Below, one piece after another: positions 1-7,654 of a stretch of 24,111 nucleotides of DNA. This DNA comes from UBA6164 sp964527325 (lineage in GTDB: Bacteria; Patescibacteriota; Gracilibacteria; BD1-5; UBA6164): assembly GCA_964527325.1 (NCBI GenBank), contig CAZGNU010000023.1:1-24111 (forward strand). The letters are read 5' to 3'. Below the pieces are notes generated by a model, which saw only the letters and a list, made by a program, of their open reading frames with translations, did not search any database and was not told where the DNA came from. The position numbers and the translations under genes were made by a program. Position 1 is the first letter of the stretch; the number at the start of each line of letters is the position of its first letter.

Positions 1-6
1 TAAAAG

Positions 7-27
7 CCCCGGATCTTTAGTCCGGGG
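7..27. repeat. GC-rich hairpin
   Basis: A perfect 7-bp stem (CCCCGGA / TCCGGGG) encloses a 7-base loop. Read on the minus strand it is followed by CTTTTA, so it could end a transcript leaving the window to the left. Its CTTTAG core also occurs in the palindromes near 5490 and 9846, so it may be a relative of that dispersed family. It stands out sharply from the AT-rich surroundings. Confidence 0.5.
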
Positions 28-217
28 TGGTTAATATAACTGAACGGTTACTTTAAAATTAATTTTAAAATTAATAAAAAGTATAGAGCTTTTTGATATA
101 TGGAATGAAATATATTAAAAATTTTTGAAATAAATGATCATCAAGATTAAAAAGTGGGAAAATATAAAGATCTAAGTAGTAATACTTGGATTTTTTTGTT
201 GAAAATAAAAAAAACAT

Positions 218-245
218 TTGCTTTTTAAAAATTACTTACTATACT
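218..245 (+). promoter_or_regulatory. sigma70-like promoter
   Basis: TTGCTT (218-223) and TATACT (240-245) are separated by 16 bases. Transcription would begin near 252. This lies upstream of the inverted repeat at 295-362 and the terminator at 403-442, which together would bound a transcript of roughly 190 nt. In such AT-rich DNA a chance match is possible. Confidence 0.4.
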
Positions 246-251
246 CCAGTC

Positions 252-442
252 ACTTAAAAAAAACAAGAAGTTCTGAATAGACTCAATATAATGGAATATA
301 ATTAATTTGGGTTAAGTGAACTTGTAAACGCACGCGTCCGCGTTACTAAAATTAATTATATTTTTGATTTATTGTTTGTATTTGGAAGTTCTCCTTCATA
401 CCAAGAAGAGCTTGCAATCAGTTGCGTGCTCTTCTTTTTTTA
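252..442 (+). ncRNA. candidate structured small RNA
   Basis: Between a promoter-like sequence and a strong terminator there is no open frame, but there is clear folding potential. A perfect 14-bp stem forms between 295-308 and 349-362. Inside it sits a GC-rich hairpin (324-331 with 340-346, one bulged A, loop containing ACGCGT). CAATA (284-288) and TATTG (370-374) could extend the rod outward across an internal loop. The size and rod-like shape resemble 6S RNA, but I cannot identify conserved 6S features, so no family is assigned. Confidence 0.4.
403..442 (+). terminator. intrinsic terminator
   Basis: A 9-bp stem, AAGAAGAGC (403-411) with GCTCTTCTT (428-436), carries an inner GCAA/TTGC stem and TCAG loop and is followed by a run of T. 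It would end a transcript coming from the 218-245 promoter and separates it from the helicase leader. Confidence 0.75.
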
Positions 443-473
443 ATATTATAAATTATATATTTAATTTTGATTT

Positions 474-510
474 CTCCCTTTTTTAAAGGGAGTACCCGGA
501 GGGGGAGGGA
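474..510 (+). promoter_or_regulatory. hairpin and G-rich stretch in helicase leader
   Basis: CTCCCTTT (474-481) pairs perfectly with AAAGGGAG (485-492) over a 3-base loop. The purine-rich stretch at 498-510 contains further GGGAG-like sequence that could compete for the same CTCCC arm. It lies 44 bases or more before the start codon, too far for a normal ribosome binding site. Leaders of cold-shock DEAD-box genes are often regulatory; whether this one is remains inference. Confidence 0.35.
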
Positions 511-553
511 TTAGAATATAAGTACATAATTATTTATTATTAACATATACAAT

Positions 554-2338
554 ATGTCAGAAACAATAGAGAAAAAAATAGATGCTGAGGATACTAATAC
601 AAAAGTCCAGTTTAAGGATTTAGGATTATCAGAAAAAATGTTAGCTAAAATCGAAAAAAAAGGGTATCAATTTCCTAGTCCAGTTCAAGCAGGAGTTATT
701 CCTCTTTTACTTAATGGTGATAAAGATATTATTGGTCAAGCTCAAACTGGTACTGGTAAAACTGCAGCATTTGCTTTACCTATATTAGAGAGATTAGATC
801 CAAAATCTAATAGTATTCAAACTATGATATTAGCTCCAACTAGAGAACTTGCTATACAAGTAGCTGAAGAAATTAAATCTTTTGCTGATACTTGAGTAAA
901 AATTCAATTACTATACGGTGGACAAAATATTAGAAATGAATTAATGGGACTAAAAAGAGGTCCACAAATAGTTGTTGGTACTCCTGGTAGAGTGATTGAT
1001 CACTTAACTAAAAGAAAAACTTTAAAATTAGAAAATATAAAATATTTCGTTTTAGATGAAGCTGATGAAATGTTAAATATTGGGTTTAAAGAAGAAATAG
1101 AAAAAATAATAGAATATACTCCAAAAGAGAAAAAAGTATTACTGTTTTCAGCTACAATGCCTAGATGAATTCAGGCAATAGTTAAAAAATATATTAAGGA
1201 TCATGATAAAGTTACTATAGAAAAAAAAGAAATGACAAATTCTAATATAGTACAAAAATGTTATAAAGTAAATGAAAGAGATAAATTTGAAGCTCTTTGT
1301 AGAGTTATTGAAGTAGAGTTTGATTTTTATGGTATATTATTTTGTAGAACTAAGGCTGATGTTGATAATGTCGCTGCAAAATTGATGACTAGAGGGTATA
1401 AAGTAGAATGAATTCATGGGGATATTGATCAACAGATGAGAGAGAAAACTCTTGCTAGATTTAAAAACTGAGCAATAAAAATATTAGTTGCTACTGATGT
1501 TGCTGCAAGGTGAATTGATGTAAATAATCTTACACATGTTATTAATTATTCACTTCCAGATAATCCAGAAACATATACTCATAGAATTTGAAGAACCGGT
1601 AGAGCAGGTAATAAATGAGAAGCAATTTCTTTTGTATCAAGAAAAGATTCTAGAACTTTAAACTGGATAGAAAGGACTCTTAGAATAAAAGTAACTATTG
1701 AAAAATTACCAAAAGTTTCTGATGTTATTGAATTTAAAAAGAAAAGATTAAAAGATAATATAAAAGAATCATTAGAAAAAACAGAAGATCTTAATTATGT
1801 TGATTTGGCTAAAGATTTACTAGAATTAGGTAATCCAGTTGAAGAAATACTTGCAGCAATACTTAAAGAATGATTTGGTAAAGAATTCTCAATTGCAAAT
1901 TATTCAAATTTAAGAGAAGATAATTTTTCATGAAAATCAAGAGATTCTTGAGGTGGTAGATGAGGTCAAAGAAGATGAAATAGTGGAGTTGATGGTCAAA
2001 TGAGATTATTTGTAGCTAAATGAAAATTAGATTGATTTACTCCATGAAGCTTAATTCAATTTATTGAAAAAGAAACTGATTCAAAACTTTGAGATGTTTG
2101 AAGTATTGATATTCTAAGAGAATTTTCATTTATTAATTTAGCTGATAGTGATGCTGATTTTGTATTAAGAAAATTCAAAGAATTTAATTCTAGAAAACCA
2201 CTGATTGTTCAAGCAAAACAAAAACCTTCAGGTGGATCAAGGGGAGGATGATGATTTAGATGAGGTTGAAATAGAGGTGGATATAGATGAGGAAATAGTA
2301 ATAGAAATAGAGGAGGGTATAAAGGTAGAAGAAGTTAA
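554..2338 (+). CDS. deaD: DEAD-box ATP-dependent RNA helicase (DeaD/CsdA type)
   Basis: ATP-driven RNA unwinding, by family in ribosome assembly, mRNA turnover and cold adaptation. Of 594 residues, the two RecA-like domains carry every motif: Q-motif near 25-45, motif I AQTGTGKT near 62, PTRELA, GTPGR, DEAD near 168, SAT, motif V ATDVAARGIDV and motif VI HRIGRTGRAG near 342. After a variable linker, about 480-553 matches a DbpA-type RNA-binding domain (begins RLFVAKGKLDGFTP). The last 40 residues are an RGG-rich tail ending KGRRS. The frame contains many TGA codons that must be glycine, including those in motifs V and VI. The ATG at 554 begins a normal N-terminus; no Shine-Dalgarno is seen. 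It ends just before a terminator shared with the convergent neighbour. Family is certain; the choice of deaD over other paralogues rests on the C-terminal domain. Confidence 0.95.
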
Positions 2339-2340
2339 AA

Positions 2341-2370
2341 AAATGATAGATTTTAAATCTATCATTTTTT
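2341..2370. terminator. bidirectional terminator
   Basis: A perfect 13-bp inverted repeat (2341-2353 with 2355-2367, centred on one T) has A-runs on the left and T-runs on the right, so it can work in both directions. It sits between two convergent genes; the stop codon of the minus-strand gene begins at its edge. Confidence 0.8.
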
Positions 2371-3977
2371 TATTTCTCTACAACCTTAATAATTATATTT
2401 TCACTTATGCTGGATATTTTTTTCATAAAAAATGGTCTTATTTCAATTTTTACATCACTGATATTTGGATTGTTTAGTAGTACTTTTAATGCATCATCTT
2501 TATTAATTCATCAGATAGTATTTTTTAATTTTTCAATATAGTTATTTTCTTCACTTAAAAAATTATGTGAGAAAAATGCTTCAATTTGGGCAGTAGCTTT
2601 TATTTCAAGAGGTTTTTTTTGCCTATTCATAACATTAGAAATTCTAAGAGATTCTTTGTTTACAAATAATAATTTTTCAATATTTTCTAAAATACTTCAT
2701 TTTATTGTATTTGATAAACTATTTAATACTTTTTCTGTATTATACGTATAACTTGTGATTTTTATAGTTCATGATAATTTAAAATCATCAATATTTTCTC
2801 ATATTTTTAATTTTTCTCTTCAAATAATTTTTAAATTACTATACTCTATTACATCATCAACTCATAATATTTTATAAGTAATATTATTGTTTTTATTATC
2901 TTCTAATACTTGTTTTTTTAATTCATTTAATGATTGTTGTTTTAGTTTTGATTCTAAGAGTTCTTCGGCATTATTTATATCATCTTTTGTTAATTGTTTT
3001 GTAAATGTGTTATTTGCTCAATCAATTTTTCAAAATGATTTTGCATAAATTTTATCTTTATTAGTTTTTAATCATGGAAGTGATAGTATTGTTTCACCAT
3101 CTATATTTGCTTTTATTCAAGCTACTTTTCATTTATTATCATGAATTTTAGATGTAACGTTTATATTTATTCTTCATGGTAATACAATTCAGGAAGAAGA
3201 TACGGTTGCTTTTGGAATGAATATTTCTGTATCACTTAGGTAAATTATTCAATCATCTGTTTGAACTCTTGTATTTTTTAGTAATGCAATATCTTCATTT
3301 AATTCATTATAAAATGTAACTTTTCATTTACTTTTAGTTATTGTTTCTTCATCTACTCAACTTGTTCAAAACGTTTTTGTTAAGTATACTAGTTTTGAAA
3401 TTTTGTTTAGTTTTATTACATTGTTGTTTATTATTTCATCATTATTGATTTCTTTAAAAATAAAATTTTTAGCTTTGGTTTTAATAGTTATTTCAGGAGT
3501 TATATAAATATATGTTTTATTAACTGCAAAATAAAAAATAAAAACAAATAAAAGAATTGATGTAATTAATCATAATAAAAATAATCACATTTTTGATTTA
3601 GTTCCTGAATATTTATTTCAATATTCAGAAATTATATTAGGGGTTTTATCTCAAAAAAGTTGAAAAAACTCAGTAATATAACGTTTAAACAAATATTTAG
3701 AATACTCAAAAAATGTATAGTTATATTCTAATAAATCTGTATCACCAATTTTTGAATATTTAATTCATAGTTTATTTCATATTCTTTTAGCTGTTTTATC
3801 ACTTGTAATTATTATTAAATCTTTTTTTTCTGATTTATTTTTTAGTATTTTTATAGATGTATAATTATGAATTATGGGGTGTCAAAAAGGGAAATCAAGA
3901 ACGATTTCCTTTTTTTTACAATTATCAATTTTTATTATCACATCAATAATCGAATCATTTTTATGTATTTTTATCAT
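2370..3977 (-). CDS. baseplate J-like membrane-anchored protein
   Basis: A 535-residue protein of a type common in candidate-phyla genomes and often annotated as baseplate J-like. The N-terminal cytoplasmic domain (about 1-90) has alternating strands and helices (DSIIDVIIKIDN, EIVLDFPFG, LIIITSDKTAKRIG). One transmembrane helix spans about 130-152. The long remainder would be outside the cell. The phrase NTRVQTDDGIIYL followed by LPGLKTNKDKIYAKSFG resembles the gp47/baseplate J core, in which a loosely conserved TRF-x-TDDG stretch recurs. No other phage genes are nearby, so a tail-structure role is unlikely; function is unknown, perhaps surface display. Many TCA triplets on the plus strand are in-frame UGA glycines. 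ATG at 3977 is the first in the frame. It diverges from the MutS gene. Confidence 0.75.
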
Positions 3978-4115
3978 TTTTTTCTAAGCAAAGAAATTAG
4001 TACAATTTGTTTATATTAGAATATCTAAAAACTCTTAAATTACAATATTTCTTTACAAAATATTTCAATTAGTTAATATGTGTTTGTAAGATATTCATAA
4101 CATAAATAATTATTC

Positions 4116-5489
4116 GTGGAAGATATAAAAAATATAATAAAACTAATTGATGATGCAATAAAGGATGATGCTGAGTTAAACATAATGTGATGAGAAATTA
4201 TAAATGATGATTTTGATGAAAAAATTGATCATTATAGATGACTTGTAAAAAATTCAAATGATTGGTTAACTAATTATCAAGCTAAATTAAGTAGTGAATA
4301 TAATTTAAATTCATTAAAAATAAAATATACTTGAGTATCAGGTTATTTTATAGAAATTCCAAAAAGTCAGTTGAAAAATATTCCTGATATTTTTGTGCAT
4401 AAGCAAACATTAGTAAATGCTTCTAGATTTATTACACCTGAATTAAAAAAATTTGAAATGCAGATTTTAGATGCTGATCAGAAAAAATCTGAAAGAGAAT
4501 ATGAAGTTTTTTTATGAATAAGAGATGAAATATTAAATAGTTTTAATGATATAAAAACTATTAGTGAAAAAACTGCTGTTATAGATTTTATTGCTACAAT
4601 GTCTGAAATTGCATATTCTAATAATTATGTAAAACCACACATTAACAAAAAATATAATTATCAAGTTAATTGATGAAGGCATGCTGTTATTGAACAAACA
4701 GAAAATGATTTTATAAGTAATGATCTAACTTTAACAAATAACAAATTTGTTCATATTATTACTTGACCAAATATGTGATGAAAATCTACTTTTTTGAGAC
4801 AAAATGCTTTAATAGTTCTTCTTGCTCATATTGGTAGTTTTGTTCCTGCAAAAAAAGCTAGTATTCCTTTGACAGATAAAATATTTTCTAGAATTTGAGC
4901 AAATGATAATCTGTTTTTAGGTCAATCTACTTTTATGGTTGAAATGCAAGAAGTTGCAAATATATTAAATAATTCTACTGAAAAATCATTTGTAATAATT
5001 GATGAGGTTTGAAGATGAACTTCAACTTATGATTGAATGAGTTTAGCTCGGGCAATATTAAAAGAAAACCATGATAATATTAAAGCAAAAACATTATTTG
5101 CTACACACTATCATGAATTAATAGATGAATCAAAAAATTTAAAATGAGTTAAAAATTTTTCAGTAGCTGTTTGAGAAAATGAAGAAAATCTTGTATTTTT
5201 AAGAAAAGTAATACCCGGAGGGATTAAAAAATCTTTTTGATTAGAGGTCGCGAAAATTGCAGGTTTGTCTAAACATACTATTACAGAAGCAAGAAAAATG
5301 CTAAAAATGTTAGAATTAGAACATGCTAAAATTTCGTGAACACAATTATCTCTATCAGCTGAACCAGTTATAGAATATGTAGAAAAGGAATCTGAAATTG
5401 ATAAGTTATTAAAAGATATAGATGTGAATAATTTAACACCGATGGAAGCTTTAAATAAAATTAATGAAATGAAAAGTAAATTAAAATAG
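4116..5489 (+). CDS. MutS homologue lacking N-terminal domains
   Basis: 457 residues covering only the end of the lever, the clamp and the ATPase of MutS, the mismatch-repair clamp; full MutS is about 800-900. Recognisable are the clamp segment YTGVSGYFIEIPKSQL near 70, the helix FVHKQTLVNASRFITPEL, Walker A GPNMGGKST near 217-225, GQSTFMVEM, Walker B IIDEVGRGTSTYDG near 293, ATHYHEL near 328 and PGGIKKSFGLEVAKIAGL. Missing are domain I with the Phe-x-Glu mismatch reader, the connector and most of domain III. Upstream there is only about 140 bases of intergenic DNA with an in-frame TAA at 4107, so the missing part is not hidden in another frame nearby. GTG at 4116 is the only usual start between that stop and the conserved region. 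A CGG codon at 5049 sits where relatives carry Trp. Confidence 0.88.
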
Positions 5490-5548
5490 TTACAAGGGGC
5501 TAAAGCCACCTTGCTAATAATTAACAAGGTGGCTTTAGCCCCTTGTAA
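5490..5548. repeat. 24-bp-stem palindrome, copy 1
   Basis: A perfect 24-base inverted repeat (5490-5513 with 5525-5548, 11-base spacer) with a core reading CAAGGGGCTAAAGCC. A near-identical copy lies at 9846-9910. It overlaps the last base of the MutS stop codon and has no T-run after it, so it is not a classical intrinsic terminator, though so strong a stem would probably affect the 3' end of the message. It looks like a dispersed palindromic element of the REP type. Confidence 0.85.
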
Positions 5549-5560
5549 ACAAATTAAATA

Positions 5561-6676
5561 ATGAAAAATACCTATATACCACTTGACGGTGAAAAAACAA
5601 TTATATTACACGATACTTTCTTATACAAATGATGATGAGAAAGGTTGATTTTAATGATGGCTAAGGCTACTAACGCAGATTTAGCTTCAGGTTTTTTTAG
5701 TTCTGGAAGTTTTGATTTGAGAAAGGAATGATTTAAATGAAAAATGATATCTGTTTCTAGTGAGGTATTTAAAAAATGATTTAGGCACTTGAAATTGAAA
5801 TGGTCATTTTTGTTTAATACTAAGTTTTTAAAGAATTATGATATTGTTTTATTTAGTTGAGATAGTTTAAGTGCAATTAGAAATTGTAATCCAAAGTCTA
5901 AAAAAATCTATTATTGTCACACTCCACCTAGATATTTATATGATTTAAGAGGTATTTATTTAGAAAAAGTACCTTTCGTATTAAAGCCAATTTTTAATTT
6001 ATTATCGTATATTTTTAAGAAAATGTATGAGTCTGATATTACAAAAATAGACTTAATCTTAACTAATTCTATTAATACTCAAAAAAGAATAAAAAAATTC
6101 TTATGATTAGAGTCTACAGTATTATATCCACCTGTTAATTTAGAAGAATTTAAATTTATTTCTCAGAAAGATTATTATTTATCATTTGCTAGATTAAGTG
6201 ATGCAAAAAGGGTAGATAAAGTTGTTCAGGCTTTTACAAAAATGAAGGATAAAAAATTAGTTGTAATTTACGGAGAAAATGATCCAGCAAGAGAGAAGAT
6301 TTTTAAAATATCTGAATGAAGTAATAATATAACATTTATTACTCTACCTTGAAATATTTGATTTACTGATTATGTTGCTAATTGTATTGCAACTATCTAT
6401 ATTCCTGTTGATGAAGATTTTTGAATGAGTCCAGTTGAAAGTATGTCAGCTTGAAAACCAGTATTATGAGTAAATGAATGATGATTGAAAGAAACAATAA
6501 TTGATAAAAAGACGTGAGTATTAATTAAAGAGTGAGCAAAAGTTGAAGATATAATTGATTGAATTGAATATTTGTCTCCTGAAAAATGTTTAAGTATGAG
6601 AACTGATTGTGAGAAAAGAGCAAAAGAATTTAGTTTAAATAAATTTGAAGAAAAACTTAAAAAAATTATTAAATAA
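5561..6676 (+). CDS. GT4-family glycosyltransferase
   Basis: A 371-residue GT-B enzyme expected to transfer a sugar from a nucleotide sugar to an envelope glycan or lipid. The N-terminal half has the loop LYKGGGERLI near 22-31 and YYCHTPPRYLYDLRG near 123. The C-terminal half starts at YPPVNLEEF and SFARLSDAKRVDKVV. The nucleotide-sugar site reads EDFGMSPVESMSAGKPVLG near 286, containing the E-x7-E motif, followed by NEGGLKETI and KTGVLI. Several of these glycines are TGA. It starts 12 bases after the palindrome and is probably cotranscribed with MutS only if transcription passes that structure. Acceptor and sugar cannot be told from the sequence. Confidence 0.9.
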
Positions 6677-6715
6677 AAAAATCCATATTTTATAATATGA
6701 ATTATTTGTATTGTC

Positions 6716-6735
6716 CCTCCCTAATTTTAGGGAGG
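6716..6735. terminator. hairpin between convergent genes
   Basis: CCTCCCTA (6716-6723) pairs with TAGGGAGG (6728-6735) over a 4-base loop. It lies between the stops of the glycosyltransferase and the convergent STAS gene. A weaker hairpin, CATATT/AATATG, precedes it at 6684-6699. Neither has a strong T-run, so efficiency is uncertain. Confidence 0.5.
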
Positions 6736-6750
6736 TTAGGTGTGTTATTT

Positions 6751-7101
6751 TTATCCAATAGCTTCAATAGCTTCTTTTTCAGTGTCTACAGTTGGAATAA
6801 TTGTAGTTATTCATACTAATTCTAATATATCTTTAACTCAATCAGTACAGTTAGTTATATACATTTTACCATCAGTATCTTCTATATTAGAGAATACATC
6901 AGCAATATAACCAATAGATTTAGAATTAAGGTATTTTAATCCAGTAAGATTAAAAATAATATTTTTTCCTTCAAATTCTCAAATTTGATCATATATAGAT
7001 TTAAATGTTTTATCTGCATTTGTCTCATCTAGTTCACCAGAAAATTCAAATATATTTATACCATTTTCATCTTTTTTATTTACTTCTATTAAAGTTTCCA
7101 T
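6751..7101 (-). CDS. STAS-domain protein (anti-sigma-factor antagonist-like)
   Basis: 116 residues forming one STAS domain, the fold of SpoIIAA/RsbV, which binds partner-switch kinases or other regulators. The pattern is typical: an N-terminal strand INIFEFSGELDETNA, the central strand NIIFNLTGLKYLNSKSIG with serines at the place where antagonists are phosphorylated, then GKMYITNCTDGVKDILELVGI and a final helix KEAIEAIG. No anti-sigma kinase or phosphatase is nearby, so its partner is unknown. ATG at 7101 is the first in frame. It diverges from tsaE. Confidence 0.85.
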
Positions 7102-7193
7102 AAAATTCTTTTTATTAGTTTTATAAATGTTATGATTTAATTATATCTCAAAAAAAACTATTTAGCAAATTTTTATCTAACTTTTTTTAAAAA

Positions 7194-7589
7194 ATGAAAA
7201 ATATATATACAATAGATGATATAAAAAATATAAAAATATCTATAGGTAAGCCATCTTTGATTTTTTTAAAATGAGATCTTTGATCATGAAAAACAACACT
7301 AGTTAAACATATTATTAATAATTTACTTGAAAAAACGTACGATATTACATCTCCAACTTATACTTACTACAACAAATATGATGATATTTTCCATTTTGAT
7401 TTATATAGATTAAAAAATTATGATGAATTTTTTGCTATTGGATGAGAGGATATTTTAGATAACAATGAAGGAATAATTTTACTAGAATGGCCAGAAATTA
7501 TTGAAAAACATTATACTCCAGATATTGAAATTTCATTAAGTAAAACATGAGTTAAAAACGAAAGGGGAATAGATATAAAATATAATTAA
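7194..7589 (+). CDS. tsaE: tRNA threonylcarbamoyladenosine biosynthesis ATPase TsaE
   Basis: A 131-residue P-loop ATPase working with TsaB and TsaD to make t6A at position 37 of ANN-decoding tRNAs. Walker A is GDLGSGKTTLVK near 27-38 (two of the glycines encoded by TGA), followed by SPTYTYYNKYDD, the hallmark HFDLYRLKNYDEF near 67, and LLEWPEII near 96. Length is slightly short for the family (about 140-160) but all motifs are present. ATG at 7194 follows a poly-A/T stretch with no Shine-Dalgarno. It heads a co-directional run of five genes reaching 12322. TsaB and TsaD are not in the window. Confidence 0.95.
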
Positions 7590-7654
7590 GATTGAGTTGC
7601 AAATTTATAATATTTTATTACAATAATTACATAATTTATTTATTAAAAATATTT

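Larger units (their letters stand above)
1..553. other. gene-free leader region
   Basis: No credible coding frame is visible on either strand, with TGA read as stop or as glycine. The region holds a GC-rich hairpin at 7-27, a promoter-like pair at 218-245, a long inverted repeat at 295-362, a strong terminator at 403-442, and a short hairpin plus a G-rich stretch at 474-510 ahead of the helicase gene. Each is described in its own entry. The rest is plain AT-rich sequence. Confidence 0.7.

Noticed and set aside
252..442. Firm identification as 6S RNA
   Set aside because: Size and rod shape are similar, but I could not identify the conserved central bubble with confidence, so only a generic structured RNA is proposed.
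554..2338. A cluster of pseudogenes broken by many stop codons
   Set aside because: All interruptions are TGA and fall on conserved glycines; no TAA or TAG interrupts the frames. The genes are intact under translation table 25.
2370..3977. Prophage remnant
   Set aside because: Only one baseplate-J-like domain is present, fused to a membrane helix and a cytoplasmic domain, with housekeeping genes on both sides and no other phage gene.
3978..4115. Missing N-terminal part of MutS in another frame
   Set aside because: Only about 140 bases lie between the divergent genes, all three frames have stops, and no mismatch-recognition sequence is visible.
5111..5527. Open frame on the minus strand over the 3' end of MutS
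   Set aside because: It is a shadow of the MutS frame; it runs into the palindrome and has no family features, whereas the plus frame has full MutS motifs.
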